From a virus, in the IMG/VR virus record IMGVR_UViG_3300044941_000063, positions 1 to 27,715 of that record: a stretch of DNA of 27,715 bases. One strand, 5' to 3'. Shown here piece by piece: positions 22,068 to 27,715 of the stretch. How positions within the stretch are numbered: position 1 is the first letter of the stretch; each line of letters begins with the position of its first letter. The notes under the pieces are model-generated. The model was not told the DNA's origin. It worked only from the letters and a program-made list of their open reading frames with translations, and searched no databases. The translations under genes were made by a program, and so were the position numbers.

Positions 22068-22841
22068 ATGCCCGGCGTTCTCGCGACCGGGCTGTGGGAC
22101 GACGACGCGCTCTGGGACGACGACGACATCTGGCGGGACTTCCCGTCGGCGAACGTCGCCATCATCGCGCCCGCCGCCACGGCCAGCGGTTCCGGCTTCA
22201 AGACCGTCACGGCAACAGCCGGGATCGGTGCGCCAGCCGCACAGGCTGATGGCGCGGGCGCCCGAACTGGCGTCGCGGCCGGGGCCGTCACAGCGCCCGC
22301 ATCCGGGGCCACAGGCGCCGGGATCAGGACTGGCGTGGGTCAGGCCGCGATTGCCGCCCCCGCCGCCACAGCCTCTGCCAGCGGCGCGCGGACGGTGGTC
22401 GGGACTGGCGCGGTTGTCGCGCCTGCCGCAGAAATCTCTGCCCTCGGCAGCAAGGGCGGCGAGAACTTCATTGCCATCGTCGCGCCCGGCGCCACGGTGT
22501 CCGCGACCGGCGTCCGAACTGTGGTCGGTTCCGCCAACATCGACGCACCCCCCGCGACGGCATCCGGTGTCGGCGAAAAGGTCGGCGGTATTGCAGTTGC
22601 CATCGCTGCCCCTGCCGCGACGGCGCAAGGCGCGGGCACCAGGACCGCGACGGGTGCGGGCGTCGTCCTCGCACCCGCATCGCAAGCCGCAGGGAACGGC
22701 TTCCGAACCGTGATTGCGACGGGATCGGTCGTTGCCCCGGTGCCGTTCGTTGAAGCGTTCCAGCAGGCCGTGTCAGCCCGGCGGCTGTCCTTCCCCACGC
22801 GCAACCCCGCGCGCGGGGCGCTGGTTTCCATTCGGGGGTGA
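22068..22841 (+). CDS. Protein with nine 21-residue repeats, possible adsorption fibre
   Basis: A 257-residue protein of three parts. Residues 1-33 are acidic and Trp-rich (GLWDDDALWDDDDIWRD). Residues 34-222 are nine consecutive 21-residue units, each starting with AP and following the consensus APAATASGxGxRTVxGTGAVV, with no gaps. Residues 223-257 end the protein (EAFQQAVSARRLSFPTRNP). Such a regular Gly/Ala/Thr/Val pattern suggests a beta-solenoid or fibre shaft. The ATG at 22068 follows the previous stop by 14 bases. It lies in a run of tail-adsorption genes. No homolog is recognised, and the fold is an inference from the period. Confidence 0.7.
   Translation: MPGVLATGLWDDDALWDDDDIWRDFPSANVAIIAPAATASGSGFKTVTATAGIGAPAAQADGAGARTGVAAGAVTAPASGATGAGIRTGVGQAAIAAPAATASASGARTVVGTGAVVAPAAEISALGSKGGENFIAIVAPGATVSATGVRTVVGSANIDAPPATASGVGEKVGGIAVAIAAPAATAQGAGTRTATGAGVVLAPASQAAGNGFRTVIATGSVVAPVPFVEAFQQAVSARRLSFPTRNPARGALVSIRG
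22167..22733 (+). repeat. Nine tandem 63-bp repeats coding for 21-residue units
   Basis: Each 63-bp unit encodes one 21-residue repeat, beginning at the first AP (residue 34) and ending before the tenth AP (residue 223). The units differ in sequence, so the array is old or under selection for the protein pattern and not a recent slippage product. Confidence 0.85.
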
Positions 22842-22842
22842 C

Positions 22843-23163
22843 ATGCAGTCCTCATTCGACATCACGCAGAACGACACTTCGCCGTCGATCGGCTGGGCGC
22901 TGCCATCGGGCGTCAACGTCGTCGCCGCGACGGTGGTGTTCAGCATGCGCCCGCGCCGGTCGGAAACGCCCGTGATCAACCGGGCGGCGGCGCGGATCGT
23001 CACCACGACACCACCTGTCGTCGCCTATGACTGGCAGGATGGCGACACCGCCGAGACCGGGTTTTTCCTGGCCGAATTCGAGCTGACCTATGCCGACGGC
23101 GCGGTCGAGACCTTCCCGCGCGGATCGGGCATTCCCGTGACAATCACCCAGGAGATCGGCTGA
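22843..23163 (+). CDS. BppU-like baseplate/fibre protein
   Basis: A 106-residue protein resembling the N-terminal domain of BppU-type baseplate proteins. Its start MQSSFDITQNDTSPSIGWAL, followed by VNVVAATVVFSMRPRRSETP, is the family pattern, with the strand AYDWQDGDTAETGFFLAEFE in the second half. This domain usually holds fibres on the tail tip. The ATG at 22843 is used; a GGGGG run (22834-22838) is upstream. Its last base is shared with the next ATG. Confidence 0.65.
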   Translation: MQSSFDITQNDTSPSIGWALPSGVNVVAATVVFSMRPRRSETPVINRAAARIVTTTPPVVAYDWQDGDTAETGFFLAEFELTYADGAVETFPRGSGIPVTITQEIG

Positions 23164-24266
23164 TGCCTACCTTTGACGACGGCGATACCGGGGCCGAAAT
23201 CCGTGGGCTTCTGAATGCAACCGGCATCCGCAAGAACAACTTCTCGGCCTCGGCGCGGCCTGGGGTGGGCGACGACACGGCCGATGGCTACGAGGTCGGG
23301 TCGCTCTGGTATGTCGCCAGCGGTGCGGACGCGGGCACGCTGTGGCTATGCGCCGATCCCGCCTCGGGCGCCGCCGAATGGGGGCAGGTGCCAGTCGTGT
23401 CGGGCGATACGACGACCGTCACGACGCTGGACAATGCCGACCTGCTTCCGCTGTTCCTCAATGCTGGCGGCGTCGGCCAGATCACGGTCGCCAATGCGCG
23501 CACCCAGCTCCTGAACACGTCCAGCATCCCGACCGCCGCCCTGCAGGATGGGGCGGTCACGACGCCGAAGATCCAAGACGCCGCAGTGACCTTTGCCAAG
23601 ATGCAGGACGCGCCGCGCGGGCTTCTTGGTCGGGCGGCCAACTCCACCGGGGCAATGGCCCTTATCACGGCGTCCACGACCGGCCATGTGCCGAGGTTGC
23701 AGTCGGACGGCTCGATTGCCTTCGGAACGCTTCTGGCAGGGTCTTTTGCCGCCAATACCGCGCCGCTGAACACCATCGCCAACCAGGCCGCGAACACGTT
23801 CCTTGCGAATGCCACGGGGTCGTCAGCGGCGGTGACGGCGGTCGCTTTGGCTGCGTCTCAACTGGCCGGTCGCGGATCGACGGGCAACATCGCCGCGATC
23901 ACGATGGGCACCAACATGCGGATGAACGGCACCGCCTTGGCGGCCGACACGCAGACCATCGGCACCGGGCTGGCAACCACAGGCACGGTCAACCTCGACC
24001 TCGCCACGCTCACCGGCACGTTCCAGACGATCACGGCTACGGGCAACCTGACCTTCACCGCCTCGAACTATGCCGCGGGTCGGCGGCTGTCGCTTTGCAT
24101 CGAGGCAGGCGGTTCCGCCAGAACCCTGGCGTGGCCTGCGGGCTGGGTCAGGATGGGTGCGGCGCTGCCGACCTCGCTTGCTTCCGGTGCGGTCATCGTC
24201 GTTACACTTCTGGTCCGCAGCACGACAGAGGCCAGCACCATTGTCACGCATCAGGTGTCTGTCTGA
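23163..24266 (+). CDS. Tail fibre protein
   Basis: A 367-residue fibre with the modular, low-complexity composition of phage tail fibres. The N-terminal part MPTFDDGDTGAEIRGLLNAT and the stretch GYEVGSLWYVASGADAGTLW look like a fibre head module. The middle (IPTAALQDGAVTTPKIQDAA, then LAASQLAGRGSTGNIAAITM) contains repeating fibre-shaft motifs seen in many phages. The C terminus (TFTASNYAAGRRLSLCIEAG) is beta-rich and ends ...TIVTHQVSV. It overlaps the previous and the following genes by one base each. Receptor binding is inferred. Confidence 0.75.
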   Translation: MPTFDDGDTGAEIRGLLNATGIRKNNFSASARPGVGDDTADGYEVGSLWYVASGADAGTLWLCADPASGAAEWGQVPVVSGDTTTVTTLDNADLLPLFLNAGGVGQITVANARTQLLNTSSIPTAALQDGAVTTPKIQDAAVTFAKMQDAPRGLLGRAANSTGAMALITASTTGHVPRLQSDGSIAFGTLLAGSFAANTAPLNTIANQAANTFLANATGSSAAVTAVALAASQLAGRGSTGNIAAITMGTNMRMNGTALAADTQTIGTGLATTGTVNLDLATLTGTFQTITATGNLTFTASNYAAGRRLSLCIEAGGSARTLAWPAGWVRMGAALPTSLASGAVIVVTLLVRSTTEASTIVTHQVSV

Positions 24267-25075
24267 TGACTGCCTTCACATTTTCTGACGTGGCGTTTCT
24301 GCGGCAGCCCGCTCCGTCCGGCGGCGGTGCGCGCAATGCTGATGCATCCAAGTTCTACTGGTGGGCGCCCGATAGCGTGATTGAAAGTGGCGGGAACGTC
24401 ACGGAATGGACGAACAAGGTCAGCGGCGGGCCGAACCTTGTTCAAGTAGCGTCCTTGTCCCGGCCGACGTTCGCCAGCGGGCAGGTCAACTTCAACGGAT
24501 CGCAGGTGCTGGGGGTAGCCTCTCATCCCTACGCCAACTCGCTGAGGGCCGTTGTGGTCGGCGGCGGGTCGGTCGCCCTTTGGCTGGTGCTGAACGTAGA
24601 TGCTTCGGGTCAAACACCATCCACGGTGACGGACTACATCGCGCTTGTCGAAGGACCAGGGGTGCCGTTCCTCAATCAGCAGTGCACGTTCTTTGCTACA
24701 GGAAACAGCTTCGGTTCTCCGCCGTTCTCGGTGGGGTTGAGTGCGCAGAGTCGTCGTTTCAGTGACGCCTTCTCGATTTATGCTGAAGCCAGCGCGTCCG
24801 GCCGAAACGGCACGTTGCAGCTTTGGCGGTTTGTCATCACGCAAACGACAATTTCATGGCGGGCTCATCCGTCAACGGCGACGGGATCAGACTCGGTCAC
24901 GCCGGGTAACGTGTCCGATGGCGGGGTCGGTCTGTATGTGGGCGCCCAAGGAGACGGCGGGACAATTCAGGTGCCGTTCGTCGGGGGCATCCGCGAAATC
25001 TACGCAACCACCGATACCGGCAGCGCCAACGTGGACGCGATCACGGCAGAACTCGAAACGGAGTATGGGCTTTGA
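24266..25075 (+). CDS. Lectin-like adsorption protein
   Basis: A 269-residue protein that reads as a concanavalin/LamG-like jelly roll. Visible strands include FYWWAPDSVIESGGNVTEWT, SLRAVVVGGGSVALWLVLNV and GTLQLWRFVITQTTISWRAH, with the closing VGLYVGAQGDGGTIQVPFVG and a final helix. Such folds bind polysaccharide on the cell surface. The ATG overlaps the fibre stop by one base, and its last four bases form the TTGA overlap with the tailspike gene. Base composition is somewhat less GC-rich than the head genes, as is common for exchanged adsorption genes. The fold call is by pattern. Confidence 0.6.
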   Translation: MTAFTFSDVAFLRQPAPSGGGARNADASKFYWWAPDSVIESGGNVTEWTNKVSGGPNLVQVASLSRPTFASGQVNFNGSQVLGVASHPYANSLRAVVVGGGSVALWLVLNVDASGQTPSTVTDYIALVEGPGVPFLNQQCTFFATGNSFGSPPFSVGLSAQSRRFSDAFSIYAEASASGRNGTLQLWRFVITQTTISWRAHPSTATGSDSVTPGNVSDGGVGLYVGAQGDGGTIQVPFVGGIREIYATTDTGSANVDAITAELETEYGL

Positions 25076-27300
25076 CCTGGTCAAACGGCGTCTCCTTCAT
25101 CGCCCTGACAGCCTCGGGAATCGTCTCGGCCACGCTGGCGGGCGATCCGCCGCCGTCGTCCATCCACCTGACGCCGGGGACGGGCGAAAGCGGAATGGCT
25201 GTCACCAGCAGCATTCACAAGGAAGCCGCAGGAGGTTTCGCGCCGCACACGATCATCCTGCGCGCGGATGCCACAGGCGCTACAATCAGCCCTGGCAGCG
25301 AGACGGGCTTCGACATCCACGCACACGACATCACTTGGCGGCACCTGATCACAAGAGACGGTGATCCGGGCTGGTCTCTGTCTGCATTCTCCGCGCCTGA
25401 GCACTTGCCGGAGTTCTGGAACAGGCGCGGAGACTACGCGGGCAAGCGTATTGTAGCCGTTCTCGATCAGCCCGGAACCTACAGGCATATTGTCACGGCA
25501 ATTGATCCGACTGGGAGACGCGCGACCTCGACTGTGCGGACCATCGAGGTTGCCGACCCGGACGCGCTGTTCACGGCCGCGCAGACCTATCTCGTGTCGC
25601 CGTCCAGCACTTGGGACGGACCATCTCACGACGTCGGCAACCGCTACACCACCCTTCAGGCGGCGTGGGACGCAGCGCGGGCGGCAGGGCATACCCGGTT
25701 TCGCATCCTGACGCGGCGCGGAGAGACAGTTGCCGGTTTTGGCATGAACGCCGCCACGTCCACTCGCCAGTTCCTGTTTGATGCCTACGGTTCTGGAGCT
25801 TCGCCTAGCATCACCAGCGGCTGCACCATTCGCAACCTCGGCGCAGGCAACGGGGCACACTTTGCCTTTCGCAACTGGCGCATGACGGGTGGGCTGGATA
25901 CCGCAGCAGGCACGGGTAGTTCGCCCGACCCGCACATGTTCATCAGTCCGGAAGACGACTTCATCGTCTCTTACACGGACTGCTTCTTCGAGAATGTGGA
26001 CTCGGCGCTTTACGCGATCGACGGGACCGGCTTCAACTGGTCAACCGTGGCCCCGACCAGCGGCTTTGTGGTCGCTTGCAACACCGTCTTTGACGGCCGG
26101 TTCAATGCCTCCATGTTCGGGGAAAGCGGCGGCGGTTTTGCCATGATCGGCTGCCGGTCCACGTCGCGGCCTGACGGTCGGTCCATGCTGGACAGCAACA
26201 GCGGCGGCGGCTTTGGCTACCGCACCAGTTCCAGCCGATATCTCGAATACGTCTCACGGTCCGACCTTTTCAATGTCCACGGAAACTTTTTCTCTACCGG
26301 GAATGTGGGCTACACGCAGCCAAATATGCGTTTCCAGACTTCCTACGGGTCAGCCGTCGCTGGCGCACACTTCGTGGTGGACCGCTGCACGGTCGAGAGC
26401 GGGCAGATCACCTTTGGCTTCCCGTCCGACGTGGGCAACAACGACCCCAGGTGGACGCGCCAACCCTGCAACTACCTCGTGGACGGCCTGTTCTATGTGA
26501 AGGGGCATACGAACTTTTCGGGCGCGATCCAGACGAACAATGGCGGCACCACTGTTCGGAATGTCCAGTGCGCGATCACGCCCAATCGACCTGACAGCCG
26601 CGCACTGTCCTCGCCCGGTTCTTTTAATTCGCCCTCTCTCTTCAACGCCGTCTTCGAGACGAATAACAGCAATCAGCCAGCCTATGCCGGGGGCGCTGGC
26701 AGCAACCCGATCAAGTCCTACAGCAACACCTTGCTTCTGTTCACCGACGATACCAGCGCCGCAATCCACTCCATCGACAGCGGGTTCTCGTCAGTCTTCA
26801 CCGAGGCCAACAATCTCGTCTATGCGCCGGTCATCGGTGGAGGGAACTACAGCGGGGCTTTCCAGCGTGGGAAGTTCTTCACCCCGCGCTATCGAGGCTT
26901 CCGCACCTACAACTTCCTCGATGTGGTGGCTACCTCTGTCACTCCGACGCATGTGGTGGACATCGGCAGCGCCACAGGGACCATTACGCAGGGCACGACG
27001 ATGACGGCTGGCGCGGTCACAGGCCGGGTGACGCAGGTGCACAGCCTGGGCGGCTCGAACCGGCGGATATGGCTGGACAACCTGTCGCCGAGTGACGGCA
27101 CCATCGGCTCCGGCGTCTCGGTCAGCTTCGCCAGCGGCGGCAGCGGCACGACCTCCACGGCGATGGAAGAAAGCCTGTTCGGTGCGTCATGGGAACCGAC
27201 AGGCAACCCCGGATCGACCGCTGGCCCGTTTGCGCGCGTAGGAATGCGCGGCAGCCTGCAGACCTTGGCGTTCAGGGGCGCGTGGCCTCAGGCGGCGTGA
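25072..27300 (+). CDS. Tailspike-like protein with beta-helix body
   Basis: A 742-residue protein, probably a tailspike that recognises or cleaves surface polysaccharide. Residues about 50-160 contain an Ig/PKD-like domain (GKRIVAVLDQPGTYRHIVTA). From about 190 (NRYTTLQAAWDAARAAGHTR, the usual entry to a pectate-lyase-like helix) to about 600 it has the strand-turn pattern of right-handed beta-helices, with many Asn/Gly turns such as DCFFENVDSALYAIDGTGFN. The C-terminal 120 residues (TITQGTTMTAGAVTGRVTQV) form a beta-module, and it ends ...TLAFRGAWPQAA. The start is TTG at 25072 in a TTGA overlap, which is weak; the next ATG is near 25195. No catalytic residues can be assigned safely. Confidence 0.75.
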   Translation: MTWSNGVSFIALTASGIVSATLAGDPPPSSIHLTPGTGESGMAVTSSIHKEAAGGFAPHTIILRADATGATISPGSETGFDIHAHDITWRHLITRDGDPGWSLSAFSAPEHLPEFWNRRGDYAGKRIVAVLDQPGTYRHIVTAIDPTGRRATSTVRTIEVADPDALFTAAQTYLVSPSSTWDGPSHDVGNRYTTLQAAWDAARAAGHTRFRILTRRGETVAGFGMNAATSTRQFLFDAYGSGASPSITSGCTIRNLGAGNGAHFAFRNWRMTGGLDTAAGTGSSPDPHMFISPEDDFIVSYTDCFFENVDSALYAIDGTGFNWSTVAPTSGFVVACNTVFDGRFNASMFGESGGGFAMIGCRSTSRPDGRSMLDSNSGGGFGYRTSSSRYLEYVSRSDLFNVHGNFFSTGNVGYTQPNMRFQTSYGSAVAGAHFVVDRCTVESGQITFGFPSDVGNNDPRWTRQPCNYLVDGLFYVKGHTNFSGAIQTNNGGTTVRNVQCAITPNRPDSRALSSPGSFNSPSLFNAVFETNNSNQPAYAGGAGSNPIKSYSNTLLLFTDDTSAAIHSIDSGFSSVFTEANNLVYAPVIGGGNYSGAFQRGKFFTPRYRGFRTYNFLDVVATSVTPTHVVDIGSATGTITQGTTMTAGAVTGRVTQVHSLGGSNRRIWLDNLSPSDGTIGSGVSVSFASGGSGTTSTAMEESLFGASWEPTGNPGSTAGPFARVGMRGSLQTLAFRGAWPQAA

Positions 27301-27314
27301 GGGTCATTCCTCAC
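27297..27314. terminator. Weak hairpin covering both convergent stop codons
   Basis: GTGAGG (27297-27302) pairs with CCTCAC (27309-27314) across a 6-base loop. The stops of the tailspike (27298-27300) and of the minus-strand gene (27304-27306) both lie in it. Without a T-run on either strand it is at most a weak bidirectional terminator. Confidence 0.3.
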
Positions 27315-27609
27315 CTGCCTTGGCGCGAAGGGCGGCCAACAAGAGACGAGACGATGCAACTCCCTTCGCCTCTGCCATTGCCAAGATGGGTCGAAGCATC
27401 TCAACGTAGGCCTTGGCGTCGTCAGAAGTAGGGAATGTTCCAAGCATCAGCACATCAGGAGGCGTGCCATAGCCCAAAGCCCACAGGTCGCCCTGTCGGC
27501 CGACCACGACGAAGGGATCGCGGATTGCGCGGTGCATCACCAGGCCCGGGCCGTCTGCGGTTTCCCAATGCAGCGGAAGCAAAACCTTCGACCTTAGAGT
27601 CCGATTCAA
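27304..27609 (-). CDS. Hypothetical minus-strand protein, convergent to the late operon
   Basis: A 101-residue protein of unknown function, the first on the minus strand and ending three bases from the tailspike. It contains beta-like DPFVVVGRQGDLWALGYG and a C-terminal helical part AKAYVEMLRPILAMAEAKGV. The start is uncertain: TTG at 27609 is the first standard start codon visible, the frame extends upstream to the window edge, and no Shine-Dalgarno stands out. Being convergent with the late genes, it belongs to a different transcription unit, either an accessory gene at the phage right end or a host gene. Confidence 0.55.
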   Translation of the reverse strand: MNRTLRSKVLLPLHWETADGPGLVMHRAIRDPFVVVGRQGDLWALGYGTPPDVLMLGTFPTSDDAKAYVEMLRPILAMAEAKGVASSRLLLAALRAKAGEE

Positions 27610-27625
27610 AACGGTATGGGCGATT

Positions 27626-27715
27626 TCAATGTGTTGCGATGTGTCTGGTGACGCGCCGGATATGGGCGACCAGCACCCATGCCTCGGCGCTCTCGATGGA
27701 TGTCTCCCAATCCTT
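27626..27715 (-). CDS. C-terminal end of a second minus-strand gene (partial)
   Basis: Thirty codons in an open frame read from the window edge: DWETSIESAEAWVLVAHIRR then VTRHIATH and a TGA at 27628-27626. The composition looks like real protein, more so than the overlapping extension of the 101-residue gene's frame. Only the end is visible, so no function can be given. It would lie 16 bp upstream of the TTG used for the neighbouring gene, in the same minus-strand operon. Confidence 0.4.
   Translation of the reverse strand, partial: KDWETSIESAEAWVLVAHIRRVTRHIATH

Noticed and set aside
1-27715. tRNA genes, integrase, repressor and attachment sites
   Set aside because: None could be recognised by reading. 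The region seems to start inside a replication gene and end just past the late operon, so lysogeny genes may lie outside.

Overview
The window is a stretch of about 27.7 kb of a high-GC, lambda-like siphophage or prophage. The likely host is an alphaproteobacterium of the Rhodobacterales (Paracoccus/Rhodobacter-like). That host call is inferred from the strong GC bias at third codon positions, the GTA-type holin and the style of the tail genes; no ribosomal RNA, tRNA or host housekeeping gene is present to confirm it. Nearly all genes lie on the + strand in one packed late operon with many ATGA, GTGA and TGATG stop/start overlaps.

Layout. 1-2285: end of a replication module, with a D5/P4-type primase-helicase (5' end outside the window), a small unknown protein and a stand-alone TSCPD-domain protein. 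2286-2721: no convincing gene, but four arrays of the 9-bp unit GGGAGGATA spaced about 100 bp apart, two in each orientation, forming a mirror-symmetric block, followed by a 36-bp imperfect palindrome in front of a helix-turn-helix protein gene (2722-3450). 3451-4309: promoter-like TTGACA dyad, a strong hairpin, a gpZ-like gene and a probable cos site carrying a lambda cosQ-like sequence. 4310-8564: terminase small (Nu1-like) and large (GpA-like) subunits, separated by a small glycine-rich protein and a lower-GC unknown gene that looks like a moron.

8561-14604: head and connector genes in lambda order: gpW-like, portal, one protease-scaffold-capsid fusion with two well-formed internal start sites, a DUF2190-like protein, FII-like, U-like, tail tube, and the G / G-T tail chaperone pair. 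The T part has no start codon of its own and is reached by a -1 frameshift on a run of nine A. 14632-19789: tape measure, distal tail protein, tail hub with a four-cysteine motif, and two small tail-tip proteins. 19786-21654: lysis cassette (membrane/coiled-coil protein, muramidase endolysin, two small membrane proteins). 21685-27300: a second block of adsorption genes, including a protein with nine exact 21-residue repeats, a BppU-like protein, a tail fibre, a lectin-like protein and a beta-helix-like tailspike. 27304-27715: a convergent minus-strand gene and the end of a second one.

No integrase, repressor/Cro pair, attachment site, CRISPR or insertion sequence was seen, so whether this is a prophage or a free phage cannot be decided here. 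The points most worth follow-up are the symmetric GGGAGGATA block, the cos site, the multi-start capsid fusion, the start-less T gene, the moron and the 21-residue repeat protein.
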